DNA of 52,625 nt from Halobacterium hubeiense (GTDB taxonomy: Archaea; Halobacteriota; Halobacteria; Halobacteriales; Halobacteriaceae): positions 1-52,625 of the forward strand of contig NZ_LN831304.1 in the NCBI RefSeq assembly GCF_001488575.1, written 5' to 3'. Below are positions 36,654 to 44,393 of this stretch, piece after piece. Position 1 is the first letter of the stretch. Each line of letters opens with the position of its first letter. Both the position numbers and the translations under genes were made by a program. The notes under the pieces were generated by a model. That model was not told where the DNA came from, made no database searches, and worked only from the letters and a program-made list of their open reading frames with translations.

Positions 36654-37159
36654 GCCGGCTCCACATCGCCGACACCGGCCTGTTCGTCGCGATGGGACAG
36701 CCCTCGAACAGCCGCTACCAGGCTGTTCGCCGATTCGCTCGCCGGAACGACATCACCTTCGTCCTGCCCGAACGGGTGTACGAGGAGTTGACCATCGAGG
36801 ACCCCGACGTTGAAGCGCCACCTGTCGACGCCGCGATCGACGAGGGCTGGGCGACGGTTGCGGCGCCGCTGGAGTTCTCCGAGCCTGTCGTCTCGCGGGT
36901 GATGGACGGGGTCCAGCGGTACATCGCGAACGCCGATGACCGACCCGCCGACGAGGTCGAGCGTGCGGACGCCGCCCTCGCCGCCCTCGCTGCCCAGCAT
37001 CTCAACGCGGGGAAGGCGACCGAGGTGTACATCTACACGACGGATATCGCGGCCGGCGAAGGCGCTGAAACCGTGCTCGCGAGTGAGGGCTACGGGGACT
37101 CGGTGACGTACGTGAACGGGTTCCGGTTCATCGAGGACCTGGTCGCCGGCGACAGCTGA
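36650..37159 (+). CDS. PIN-domain protein (possible VapC-like toxin)
   Basis: A 169-aa protein with PIN-type acidic residues: Asp8 in HIADTGLFVAMG, Glu46 in VYEELTIE, Asp107 in ERADAALAAL and Asp132 in IYTTDIAAGEG. PIN proteins are metal-dependent RNases, and VapC toxins cut tRNA or rRNA. It is coupled to the winged-helix gene by a 4-nt overlap, consistent with a toxin-antitoxin module, although a role in RNA processing is also possible. Confidence 0.72.
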   Translation: MSRLHIADTGLFVAMGQPSNSRYQAVRRFARRNDITFVLPERVYEELTIEDPDVEAPPVDAAIDEGWATVAAPLEFSEPVVSRVMDGVQRYIANADDRPADEVERADAALAALAAQHLNAGKATEVYIYTTDIAAGEGAETVLASEGYGDSVTYVNGFRFIEDLVAGDS

Positions 37160-37161
37160 CG

Positions 37162-37422
37162 CTACTCGGGGTCGAGGTCACGGGCGTCAACGTCGCCGGC
37201 GAGATACTGCTCTCCCGTTCGCGTGATATCGTAGACGCCGTTGCCGAGGTGGACGAGGAGGCCGTATTCGACCAGCGTCTTGCAGCGGGCATTGATGTGT
37301 TGACGGGAGAAGCGAACCCGATCGCTGTCCGCCATCTCCTTCGGGGTATCGGGACCGGCTTCAGCGAGATGCTCTAGAATACGGTCATCGGCGCGAGACA
37401 TCCAGTCGGCGTCAAAGCGCAT
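37162..37422 (-). CDS. Small winged-helix regulator (phage PhiH1-repressor-like)
   Basis: An 86-aa winged helix. It reads WMSRADDRILEHLAEAGPDT, then RFSRQHINARCKTLVEYGLL as recognition helix, then a wing VHLGNGVYDITRTGEQYL. This pattern is shared by many haloarchaeal phage/plasmid repressors of the PhiH1 type. A start at the internal Met8 is equally possible. It is convergent with the PIN gene, two nt apart. Confidence 0.82.
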   Translation of the reverse strand: MRFDADWMSRADDRILEHLAEAGPDTPKEMADSDRVRFSRQHINARCKTLVEYGLLVHLGNGVYDITRTGEQYLAGDVDARDLDPE

Positions 37423-37543
37423 AATCGCTTGTGGTTGCGCCGACGCTATCCCGAACGCGATAAGTCAATTAGCAAAGCGATAAGCTTCTGTGGTTGACTT
37501 CACGCATTTTATACGACTGGTATCCTTAGTCACAAGCGTTCAG

Positions 37544-37804
37544 ATGCATTCTCCATCAACCGGCCGTTCGGGCGGGCCAAATGATCTCCTCCTCGAGATC
37601 GTCGAGACACTGGAGGCGTGTGGACTCGAGGATGATTCCTATCAGCTTCAGGAGTACATCGATGTCGGGGCGCTCGAACAATTGGTGGCTTCGTCTGATG
37701 GGGATATCACTGTCCAGTTCACCGTCGAAGGAATCCGGCTCGATGTGTCACCAGAGGGTGTGGACGTCCTCGTCGAGGCTCATTCTGGAACCCCTGAAGA
37801 GTAG
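37544..37804 (+). CDS. HalOD1 output-domain protein
   Basis: An 86-aa protein made of one HalOD1 domain (PF18545-like): LLEIVETLEACGLEDDSYQL, then IDVGALEQLVASSDGDITVQF, then a last strand EGIRLDVSPEGV. HalOD1 domains occur alone or after response-regulator and sensor domains in haloarchaea; their role is unknown. ATG 37544 is chosen because a TTTTATA box at 37507-37513 lies about 31 nt upstream; an earlier in-frame start at 37490 would include that box. Confidence 0.8.
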   Translation: MHSPSTGRSGGPNDLLLEIVETLEACGLEDDSYQLQEYIDVGALEQLVASSDGDITVQFTVEGIRLDVSPEGVDVLVEAHSGTPEE

Positions 37805-38173
37805 CGGTCCCCGTTCTGAGTACCTAGTTCCTTCCTGAAAGCCCTCGGCCGCTCGACGTCCCGCGACCGCCGCTGCGCGCCTCGTGCCTGCGGTGCTTGC
37901 GGGGTCGGGGGACGGCCGAGACGGCCTCGCCCTTTCTGAGTCCACCAGGACAGTGGAAAGCCCACCGAGCGACGTAGCCGGCTGAACAGGGGCGTACGTG
38001 ACGGCCCGCCCCGCTCGCCGCTGCCGCCCTCCGCGTCGCTCGCGACCAGAGATGTGTCAAAATACAATCGTTATAACTTTAACCCGGGAAGGCTGAATTG
38101 CTTAGCAAGGAGAATCAGGGAGCAGATTCCCATCTCGTTCCCACTGCGTTCACAAGCCGAAAAAGGGGTCAAA
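37805..38173. other. 369-nt GC-rich non-coding stretch
   Basis: No gene supported. It is very GC-rich, with short palindromes such as GGCCGAGACGGCC, and contains the left copy of the 54-nt direct repeat (37994-38047). From about 38050 the sequence switches abruptly to AT-rich, marking the start of the cargo genes. Confidence 0.5.
37994..38047 (+). repeat. 54-nt direct repeat, left copy
   Basis: Shares CGCCCTCCGCGTCGCTCGCG and flanking sequence with 42069-42123 in the same orientation, with a few substitutions and one indel. The identical core is 23 nt and the next most similar part is CCGCTCGCCGC. The two copies enclose the AT-rich cargo genes and TnpB element 2. Confidence 0.7.
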
Positions 38174-38404
38174 ATGCCACAAGAAATCGTCTTTGAGGAA
38201 GAAAGGCGCGAATACGTCCTTGATGCACTCAATAGAGGTGTTGATGACGAAGGGTTCGTCGTCGATTCCGAGGGAGAGCGAGTTTTAGCCACTGACGGAG
38301 AACCGATCAAAGCAGAGGATATTGGATATATCGGGCACGGATCTACCGACTTCGTTCGCGACGATATCTCTCAAATTCGAGAATATCTCCACGAATCGGA
38401 CTAA
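38174..38404 (+). CDS. Hypothetical 76-aa protein, first gene of AT-rich trio
   Basis: A 76-aa acidic protein (MPQEIVFEEERREYVLDALN and on) with a beta-like middle (VVDSEGERVLATDGEPI). Not recognised. ATG 38174 is preferred over a start at 38054 because the upstream part is basic and unlike a haloarchaeal protein. It lies five nt before the next gene. The composition is clearly AT-richer than the conjugation operon, suggesting recent transfer. Confidence 0.55.
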   Translation: MPQEIVFEEERREYVLDALNRGVDDEGFVVDSEGERVLATDGEPIKAEDIGYIGHGSTDFVRDDISQIREYLHESD

Positions 38405-38409
38405 TCTGA

Positions 38410-39408
38410 ATGTGCAGCTGGGACAATTTTCTGGAGAATCTCTTCTCAGGTAGCGATAACAGTAATGACACAGAGAATGGAGATGAGGACCAATCCCCAA
38501 TAGCCGATGACGACTCTCCGTACAAGTACTCAACTGGAGAAACACTTGACGCGGATCAATCGCCAGAAAGGCCGGAAGATCTTCCGGATCAATCGCAGTA
38601 TGATGTCGTCGCTATCGCAGCACTAGACGACGGTCGGATTTTTGAAATCGATACAGTAAACGAGCGAGAAGTCCTGTTCATTGATCCCAAAAACGCAGGT
38701 GCGGCGCGTCAATCCGACGCCAAGGCTGCCATCCGAGATGGTAAAGAACAGACGGGTGGACTATCGCCGCCGGAGTCACATCCACTTATCGCGGCATATC
38801 ACGGAGGGGGTGAAGAATATATGGACTCACTCGAGGAGTTCTACGAACGAAAGGTTCCTACCCGCTTCGTGGAAATGATCAAAGACGCTGCGCTATTACG
38901 CTATGCCGAGACCTACGACAATCTCTCACTCTTAGACGTCCGCGAGCGGAAGGCAGAGATGACTAAATATGGTGATGAAGCTTTAAACGCTGCTTCATTC
39001 TGCTCAGCAGGATTCTTCGACTTTAACGGCCTGTTCCAAGAAAAATACCGAGAGCGTGTTCTCAACGGTTCGGACACAGAAGACGATTATCGTGATGCCT
39101 TCATCCAGACTGTCCGAGCGGCCCCTTTCGTCGTATTTGTAAAAAGCGACCAACAAGGGGCCTATTACACAGATGACGAACTGGAACCGTACGAACAAGT
39201 CTACGACGATGCCCTCCAGAAGTCTCGACACATCGATGAGTATACTTGGGACTTCGAGTACATGCAAATTCGAGGTACTGGGCCCAGTACACATCCCACT
39301 GTTAGAGAGACCTGCCGATATTTTAGGGATAATCACGAGAACCTGGATTACAGCCTTGAAGAAGAAGAACGTGATCTTGTATTCAAATTCGATCCGGAAA
39401 CGCTCTAA
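38410..39408 (+). CDS. Hypothetical 332-aa acidic protein
   Basis: A 332-aa protein with a disordered acidic N-terminus (about 1-60) and a helical alpha/beta body. Notable stretches are YDVVAIAALDDGRIFEIDT (66-84), HPLIAAYHGGGEEYMDSLEE and APFVVFVKSDQQGAYYTDDE. No transmembrane helix, Walker or nuclease motif stands out. It is the middle gene of a tight three-gene set with a membrane protein, and AT-rich. Unknown function. Confidence 0.6.
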   Translation: MCSWDNFLENLFSGSDNSNDTENGDEDQSPIADDDSPYKYSTGETLDADQSPERPEDLPDQSQYDVVAIAALDDGRIFEIDTVNEREVLFIDPKNAGAARQSDAKAAIRDGKEQTGGLSPPESHPLIAAYHGGGEEYMDSLEEFYERKVPTRFVEMIKDAALLRYAETYDNLSLLDVRERKAEMTKYGDEALNAASFCSAGFFDFNGLFQEKYRERVLNGSDTEDDYRDAFIQTVRAAPFVVFVKSDQQGAYYTDDELEPYEQVYDDALQKSRHIDEYTWDFEYMQIRGTGPSTHPTVRETCRYFRDNHENLDYSLEEEERDLVFKFDPETL

Positions 39409-39414
39409 CACATA

Positions 39415-39804
39415 ATGTCGTATCTTCGAGATGCACTTCAGATTATTAATGACGATACACCGGTCTTTGCCTTTCTGCCGGTGGCCAACGTCACCTATCT
39501 ACTCATTCTCGAATACGAAACGAAAGTGTTCGTGGGAGGACTTATTGTAACATTCCTCTCGGCATTTCTCTATTTGCTTATTGATCAGGACCCAACGTAT
39601 GATGACTATACAAATGGAGTAAGAGCCATTTTCGTAATCTGGCTTATTCTCTATGCCGAGAGCATCCGCAGGCTCTTCTTAGAATTTGAACACAATCTCG
39701 TTTTCCCAGAGATTCTTGTTTTCATCTCCACGACATTCATTAGTCTAGTCGTTTGTGATAAAATCCTCAAAGATAGGCTAGATGATTATTCTGGAGTGAT
39801 TTGA
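39415..39804 (+). CDS. Four-helix membrane protein, third gene of AT-rich trio
   Basis: A 129-aa protein with hydrophobic helices at about 17-32, 37-56, 67-83 and 95-113. It starts six nt after the 332-aa gene, so the three are co-transcribed. A soluble protein paired with a small membrane protein is a layout seen in several defence and signalling systems, but no motif supports a specific role. Confidence 0.6.
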   Translation: MSYLRDALQIINDDTPVFAFLPVANVTYLLILEYETKVFVGGLIVTFLSAFLYLLIDQDPTYDDYTNGVRAIFVIWLILYAESIRRLFLEFEHNLVFPEILVFISTTFISLVVCDKILKDRLDDYSGVI

Positions 39805-39832
39805 CATCACGGCCCAAGAGAGGTGTTTTTGA

Positions 39833-39855
39833 GCGCCTGCAAAGGGTGCAGGCGC
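39833..39855. repeat. Left-end hairpin of TnpB element 2
   Basis: GCGCCTGCA and TGCAGGCGC form a 9-bp stem with a five-nt AAGGG loop. IS200/IS605 elements carry such subterminal hairpins, recognised as single strands by TnpA. The element would need TnpA supplied in trans. Confidence 0.5.
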
Positions 39856-39944
39856 AGTCGGTCATGCCTGCACAACACAGGTGATTCCAGATGCTATACC
39901 ACCAACAGCGACAGGTGAATCCGAAGCCGGAGGCGCGATGACCG

Positions 39945-40121
39945 ATGTCGGTTGAATTGGACGAGATCAAGCAGGCCGAAGCTGAACTGGAGGAGTGGCT
40001 AGTCGAACAGGCCGAGAACGGTGTTGCGGAAATCGTCCTGATCGGGCTTCTTCGGGACTACGCGGACGACATCGAACACCTCGGTTACGTGCCGCGAATG
40101 TGGGGCGAGTCAGAGCAATGA
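39945..40121 (+). CDS. 58-aa protein coupled to tnpB element 2
   Basis: A short [23 protein letters not shown], then [20 protein letters not shown], ending WGESEQ. It is acidic and helical. Its TGA overlaps the ATG of tnpB (ATGA), so translation is coupled. Unlike the divergent RHH-like protein of element 1, it is in the same strand and operon as tnpB. It may regulate TnpB or its RNA; not recognised. Confidence 0.65.
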   Translation: MSVELDEIKQAEAELEEWLVEQAENGVAEIVLIGLLRDYADDIEHLGYVPRMWGESEQ

Positions 40122-41359
40122 GGCGAACCAACACCTTCGAGGTCGTCCCGCAATCGGAGCGGGCCGACACCGTCCTTCGACGCCTCCTCGATGCGTCAGC
40201 GAGCCTCTGGAACCAGTTGACGTATGCGCGCCGACAGCAGTTCTTCGCCGGCGAGAGCGTCTGGGATTGTGAGAACTACTACGACGAGTACGTCGACATC
40301 TTGGGGTCAGCAACGACACAGCAGATCACCCGCGTCAACGACGCCGCTTGGCGGTCGTTCTTCGAGACGGTCGAGGAGGCCGACCAGGAGGTCAGCCCGC
40401 CGGGCTACTGGGGAAACCGAGACGACGGGCGCGACCTGCGGACCTACATCCGCAACGACACCTACACGACCTCTTGGGGCGAGCGCTCCCGGCTCGAAGT
40501 TCCCATCGGCAGCCAGCTCAAAGACGAGTACGGCTTCGATCGGTTTGAACGGCTCCGGGTTGCTGTCCGGGGGGAGCCACACTGGCAGGGCGAGCAGGGC
40601 CGTCTCCACCTCACCTACGACGACGTCGACGAGACGTATCGGGCCCACCAACCGGTGACGGTGCCCGAGACTGAGCAGGCGACGCCGACGGGGACGGACG
40701 TCGCCGCGCTCGATATCGGCGCGAATGTCCTCGTGGCGTGTACGACGTCGGCAGGTAACCAGTACTGGTACAGCGGCCAGGAGCCGTTCCGGCAGTTCCG
40801 CGAAACCACCGAGCGCATCGCCGACGCTAAAGCGAAGCTGCCGGATGGACAGGAGACCAGCAATCGAATTCAGCGGCTCTATCGGAAGCGGTCCCGCCGG
40901 CGCGACCACGCCGTAAACGCGCTCCTTCGTGATCTGGTCGAGCGACTCCACGACGACGGCGTCGAAACCATCTACCACGGCGATCTCACCGGCGTTCTCG
41001 GCGAGTACTGGTCCGTCGAGGCGAACCTCAAAGCGCGTACCTTCTGGGCGCATCGACAGTGTCTCGACCAGCTCGCGAACGTCTGTGAGGAGTACGGCAT
41101 CGAGGTGGCTTCACTCTCCGAGGCGTGGACCTCCCAGACGTGTCCGGAGTGTGGCGAACGCGAGCGGACGCGCCGACATCGCGAGACGCTGCGGTGTCCG
41201 TGTGGCTTCGAGGGGCACGCCGACCTCGTCGCGTCGCGGACGCTGGTCGAACAGGCGACGAACACCGCGGTCAGGCCGACGGCACGGCCCGTGCGGTTCC
41301 AGTGGGACGACCACCAGTGGTACCCCGTTGAGGGGGACGCGGTGGAACCCAACGAATAG
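40118..41359 (+). CDS. tnpB: TnpB-like protein with altered RuvC-II residue
   Basis: A 413-aa TnpB. RuvC-I Asp is in [13 protein letters not shown] near 198, the zinc finger is CPEC ... CPCGF near 344-365, and RuvC-III Asp is in [11 protein letters not shown] near 370. At RuvC-II, where the catalytic Glu normally sits (EDL), the sequence is [11 protein letters not shown] near 288, with Gly in place of Glu. Some TnpB and Fanzor lineages have a relocated catalytic Glu; nearby VEANLKAR could supply it. Otherwise the protein would be nuclease-dead. ATG 40118 overlaps the small ORF. Confidence 0.88.
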   Translation: MRRTNTFEVVPQSERADTVLRRLLDASASLWNQLTYARRQQFFAGESVWDCENYYDEYVDILGSATTQQITRVNDAAWRSFFETVEEADQEVSPPGYWGNRDDGRDLRTYIRNDTYTTSWGERSRLEVPIGSQLKDEYGFDRFERLRVAVRGEPHWQGEQGRLHLTYDDVDETYRAHQPVTVPETEQATPTGTDVAALDIGANVLVACTTSAGNQYWYSGQEPFRQFRETTERIADAKAKLPDGQETSNRIQRLYRKRSRRRDHAVNALLRDLVERLHDDGVETIYHGDLTGVLGEYWSVEANLKARTFWAHRQCLDQLANVCEEYGIEVASLSEAWTSQTCPECGERERTRRHRETLRCPCGFEGHADLVASRTLVEQATNTAVRPTARPVRFQWDDHQWYPVEGDAVEPNE

Positions 41360-41460
41360 CGCACAGACCCGCAAGGTTCCGCCGTGGTGTCGCCGGGACA
41401 CCAGCGAGCGGGCGCTCCGTGTACGCGGAGTGGATGTCGATCCGCTGGTCGCTCGCTTTT
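41340..41460 (+). ncRNA. Candidate omega/reRNA of TnpB element 2
   Basis: After the tnpB stop the sequence folds well: TGGTGTC/GACACCA (41385-41403), then CCAGCG (41401-41406) with CGCTGG (41443-41448) and AGCGAGCG with CGCTCGCT, enclosing a CTCCG/CGGAG hairpin (41415-41430), all followed by TTTT. A structured RNA at this place is expected for a TnpB guide RNA. The two first stems compete slightly, so the fold is provisional. Confidence 0.5.
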
Positions 41461-41515
41461 CCAGCTGCTAGCGCTTTCAGTAATGCTCTAACTGTTGTCG
41501 GTGGAATGGGGGGTT

Positions 41516-41992
41516 ATGTGGGTAGACATTCTCGTGGTCGCGGTCAGTTTGATCGGCTCGTTCCTAATTTCGATGTATACGGTCAACAGTAGAATCGACA
41601 AGGAACGGGGGCGTGAGATCGAGCGGTTGTACGTGGATGCGGGTGTGCAAGCGGATTTAGCCAGGAAGGAATACTCGAATGAGGTTCTCAGTGAGAACTC
41701 GACCGGGAACGACACGGTGGAGGTTCTCAGAGCACGAGCTGACGAGCTCCAGCAACATGCAGCTGAGGGTCGATATCTTGGGGTGGACGAGTCGATCTGG
41801 TCCGCTCTCAGAGATATCGGGATGAACTACCGCTGGATGGCCTCCGAAATAGAGGCTGACGAAACAACGGACTGGTCGGAGCTGACGGACCTCGAAGACG
41901 AAATGTGGGAGTTGACGGCGAAAGTATCTGAGAGTATCCCGTCCGAAACGGAGTACTCGGCGGCGCGGAACGATTGGTGGCCGTTCTGGTAG
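41516..41992 (+). CDS. Membrane-anchored protein with helical cytoplasmic part
   Basis: A 158-aa protein from ATG 41516: one transmembrane helix at about 3-23 (ILVVAVSLIGSFLISMYT), then a charged helical region (DKERGREIERLYVDAG and RARADELQQHAAEGRYLG) and an acidic tail. A TTG start at 41495 is possible. It is the last gene before the right copy of the direct repeat. Unknown function. Confidence 0.5.
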   Translation: MWVDILVVAVSLIGSFLISMYTVNSRIDKERGREIERLYVDAGVQADLARKEYSNEVLSENSTGNDTVEVLRARADELQQHAAEGRYLGVDESIWSALRDIGMNYRWMASEIEADETTDWSELTDLEDEMWELTAKVSESIPSETEYSAARNDWWPFW

Positions 41993-42068
41993 CCACAAGG
42001 CGGAAGAGCAATTTCGAGTCAGGGGCCGTTTATTGAGCTGACAAGACCCTCTATCGGCTGGCCGGTGT

Positions 42069-42123
42069 GTATGATACGGCTCGCACCGCTCGCCGCATTC
42101 CGCCCTCCGCGTCGCTCGCGACC
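42069..42123 (+). repeat. 55-nt direct repeat, right copy
   Basis: Same orientation as 37994-38047. The last 23 nt (CGCCCTCCGCGTCGCTCGCG and ACC) are identical; the left part differs at several sites and by one indel. Distance between copies is 4.08 kb. Confidence 0.7.
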
Positions 42124-42191
42124 GACCATTCCGGGCGGTCTGCCTGCAGTAGCGGGCGGACTGCCGGGCTAAAATGAATGTGCCCTCGACG

Positions 42192-42437
42192 CCAGCGGGA
42201 AAGCGCGAGGGGTTGCGCGGCGTGGCTGCTCACCCCCCACGCTTTCTCCGCTGGTCGCTCGCTCCGGGCGGGTCGGCGCGCGGTGCTGGTTGGGGCCACC
42301 TCATGCAGGCGCGCTCTCGCTCGCGCCCCGGTAGGGCGCTCGCGAAGGCGCGAGCGAGAGCGCGCAGATGGTTCTGTCGGTCGTTGTCGTCGGAAAACCG
42401 CGATGTGGTAGCATCGCGGTGTCGGCGCGTGAGCGCC
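42192..42437 (+). promoter_or_regulatory. Row of four hairpins upstream of the OB-fold gene
   Basis: (a) CCAGCGGGAAAGCG at 42192-42205 with CGCTTTCTCCGCTGG at 42240-42254, one bulge. (b) GCGCGCTCTCGCTCGCGCC at 42309-42327 with its perfect 19-bp inverse at 42347-42365. (c) ACCGCGATG/CATCGCGGT at 42397-42420. (d) GGCGC-GTGA-GCGCC at 42424-42437, a GNRA-type tetraloop. The last hairpin ends 26 nt before ATG 42464. This could be a structured leader RNA that autoregulates the ssDNA-binding protein, or a single-strand origin. Confidence 0.6.
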
Positions 42438-42463
42438 TTCAGTGGTACCTTGGAGAGATACCA

Positions 42464-43330
42464 ATGTCCAGTAACAACGCTAGCGGAAAGGTCGTTTCGG
42501 TCGATGAACAGGCATTCGAGAAAGCGGGCGGTCAGGCGGTCGATGAAGACGGCTTCCCAGTCGTCGACGAGACGCCGGAGTTCGAGGCGGCGGTCGAGCA
42601 GGAGACGCAGGCGAAGGTGGATGCAAACCACCCGGACGGGATCGCGGACACGAGCAACGAGCGGATTCACGGTGTCACCCTCGAACAGGAAGAGCGCATT
42701 CGGGCGCGGGAAGCCGAACTGGAGCGCATCAGTGCCCAGGCCGAGCTGGGAACGCAGGACGGTCGCGAGCAGCGCACGCGTGAGGTCGTCAGCGAGCAGT
42801 GTGGTCGTGACGAGCCGGCGCCGGCGGAGCGTACGGATCCCCGAGAGAAGCTGACGCAAGAGGAACTCGCGGAGGTCAATGAGCAGGCGATGCGGATCAG
42901 CGACGAAGTGCAGGGCGGCTGGTCGAGAGCGGTCGTCGCGAAGCAGCTGGCTGAGAAGGTGCAGCGCGGGCGGGACGTCACGAAGGCGGTGCTGGAGACC
43001 CTCGAGGAGTTGAAGGCGGCGCCGGGGGCGATCGTGCCCATCGCGGACGTGCCGGACGTCCCGGTCGGTGAGGTGACAGTTCAAGGAACTGTGCAGACCC
43101 TTTGGGAACCGAGCAGTAGCGCGATTCAGCAAGTCGGGCTAATAGCGGATGACAGCGGGAAAATCAAGTTCACCTGCTGGGAGAAATCCGGGCAGACGGT
43201 TGTCCGCGAAGGGCAGACAGTCAGGTTCAGAGCGGCGGCCAAGAACTGGTACGAAGGTCGGTGCTCAATCGCGCTGACTGGGTGGTCGGATATCCATTTC
43301 CCAGAGCGTGGCCGCTGGTGGGAAGCATAG
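42464..43330 (+). CDS. OB-fold ssDNA-binding protein (RPA-like)
   Basis: A 288-aa protein. The first 190 residues are acidic and largely helical/disordered (VDEQAFEKAGGQAVDEDGFP); the last 90 are an OB fold (VGEVTVQGTVQTLWEPSSSA, IKFTCWEKSG, VRFRAAAKNWYEGRCSIALT), like RPA/SSB-type domains of haloarchaea. It would bind single-stranded DNA during replication, repair or transfer. ATG 42464 follows the hairpin array; an ORF start at 42368 would run through the hairpins and is rejected. A T-rich tract at 43345-43357 follows the stop. Confidence 0.75.
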   Translation: MSSNNASGKVVSVDEQAFEKAGGQAVDEDGFPVVDETPEFEAAVEQETQAKVDANHPDGIADTSNERIHGVTLEQEERIRAREAELERISAQAELGTQDGREQRTREVVSEQCGRDEPAPAERTDPREKLTQEELAEVNEQAMRISDEVQGGWSRAVVAKQLAEKVQRGRDVTKAVLETLEELKAAPGAIVPIADVPDVPVGEVTVQGTVQTLWEPSSSAIQQVGLIADDSGKIKFTCWEKSGQTVVREGQTVRFRAAAKNWYEGRCSIALTGWSDIHFPERGRWWEA

Positions 43331-43344
43331 CCAGCTGACGCAGC

Positions 43345-43357
43345 CTTCTTTTTTCTT
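43345..43357 (+). terminator. T-tract after the OB-fold gene
   Basis: CTTCTTTTTTCTT begins 15 nt after the stop codon. Haloarchaeal transcription often ends at such T-runs, with or without a hairpin. No strong stem precedes it. Confidence 0.5.
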
Positions 43358-43499
43358 ATGAGCCGGACCGACCCGGACCCCGCCGCCCCACCCACCGCTC
43401 CGTGCTCGCTTCGCTGCGCGCGCAGCCACGACCGAGGTGTAGAATGGGGAGGTAAGTTGACCTCCTCTGGAAAGCCAATATGTAACAAGGAGAGTTTAT

Positions 43500-43520
43500 C
43501 TGCGCCGCCGATGGGCGCAG
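43500..43520 (+). promoter_or_regulatory. Hairpin directly before the homing-endonuclease start
   Basis: CTGCGCC and GGCGCAG form a 7-bp stem around GCCGATG, ending four nt before ATG 43525. A TTTATC element lies at 43495-43500. The stem could dampen translation of the endonuclease. Confidence 0.4.
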
Positions 43521-43524
43521 CGCG

Positions 43525-44154
43525 ATGTCAAATAGTTCACCCGAGACCCACGATTTCGATGCGTGGTTTACTGGCTTCTTCGACGGTGAAGGCTGTATCC
43601 GCATCGCAATTGCCGACCGTGAGCGGTACAGCACCGGCTTTGAACTTGCACCAATGCTCCGGATCACCCACGAACAGTTGACTGGAACTCTCGACGCAGA
43701 AGGATGGATTGGCGTGAAAGTAGACCAGAATAGTGAGTATCGAGTCGACCATCGACTTCAGCCGCAGATCGAGGTCACCGAAACATATCGTGACCACCTG
43801 ATGGAGGCGCTCTGTGCGTACTGTGATACTCGCGGCGTGAACTGTCATGTGTCCAGTCTCGAAGCTAATGAGAACCGGAGCGATCAGTACATTTGGGGCG
43901 TGCAGGGTATCAGCAATACACGGACGCTCCTCACCCCGCTCCGCGATCAGTTCATCGTCAAGCGCGAGCAGGTCGATCTCCTCCTTGACGAGATTCTGCC
44001 CCGGATGGAGCAGGGCGTCCATCACGAGAAAGAAGGTTTTCTTGAGGTGATGTACTACGTCGACCGGTTCAACTCGTACAAAGGTGGCAGTCGAGGGAAA
44101 TACACACTCGAGTATTTCGAGGATCTCTGGGGGATGAAATACACTCCCGAGTAG
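43525..44154 (+). CDS. Free-standing LAGLIDADG homing endonuclease
   Basis: A 209-aa DNA endonuclease-like protein. One clear LAGLIDADG motif is at 13-23 (WFTGFFDGEGCI), with the catalytic acidic residue in DGEG; the family pattern continues with LRITHEQL and EVTETYRDHLMEAL. Only one such motif is seen, so it probably acts as a dimer, unless a degenerate second copy near YIWGVQGISN contributes. It is not inside an intron or intein that I can see, so it is a stand-alone selfish or domesticated gene. Confidence 0.82.
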   Translation: MSNSSPETHDFDAWFTGFFDGEGCIRIAIADRERYSTGFELAPMLRITHEQLTGTLDAEGWIGVKVDQNSEYRVDHRLQPQIEVTETYRDHLMEALCAYCDTRGVNCHVSSLEANENRSDQYIWGVQGISNTRTLLTPLRDQFIVKREQVDLLLDEILPRMEQGVHHEKEGFLEVMYYVDRFNSYKGGSRGKYTLEYFEDLWGMKYTPE

Positions 44155-44393
44155 CTATATCGCGCGGTGGCCGCACGAGAGGAAGAGTGAGAGTCAGTAG
44201 ACCGTTTTTTGTGAAGTCTCGGCCAAGACGCGTTCGTTACACTGCATAACAAAACTCGTACACAGACCGGTCAACCAACCACGCCAGAACTAGCCTACGT
44301 ATAGCGATTCGTGGCCGGCAACAGTCAGCTGACGCGAAGGACACCAGTGATGGCCTGTGATGAAACCCAGACACAAACTATCATAGGTCAGTA

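Larger units (their letters stand above)
39805..41465 (+). mobile_element. TnpB-only IS200/IS605-type element 2
   Basis: Contains a small ORF and tnpB in tandem, no tnpA. On the left, a perfect 9-bp hairpin GCGCCTGCA / TGCAGGCGC (39833-39855) fits a left-end hairpin. On the right, a branched hairpin structure ends in TTTT at about 41460. Ends are approximate. It has no sequence relation to element 1 that I can see beyond the shared family. Confidence 0.55.
41993..42463. other. 471-nt GC-rich non-coding stretch with hairpins
   Basis: No gene supported. It contains the right copy of the 55-nt direct repeat (42069-42123) and four hairpins between 42192 and 42437, which form the leader region of the OB-fold protein gene. 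Confidence 0.5.

Noticed and set aside
39995-40117. Longer start for TnpB 2, upstream of ATG 40118
   Set aside because: The added 41 residues are Arg/Cys-rich and overlap the 58-aa ORF in another frame; ATG 40118 gives the normal TnpB start and an ATGA overlap.
42368-42463. Longer start for the OB-fold protein
   Set aside because: It would translate through two hairpins, and the extra residues do not look haloarchaeal; ATG 42464 starts an acidic, typical sequence.
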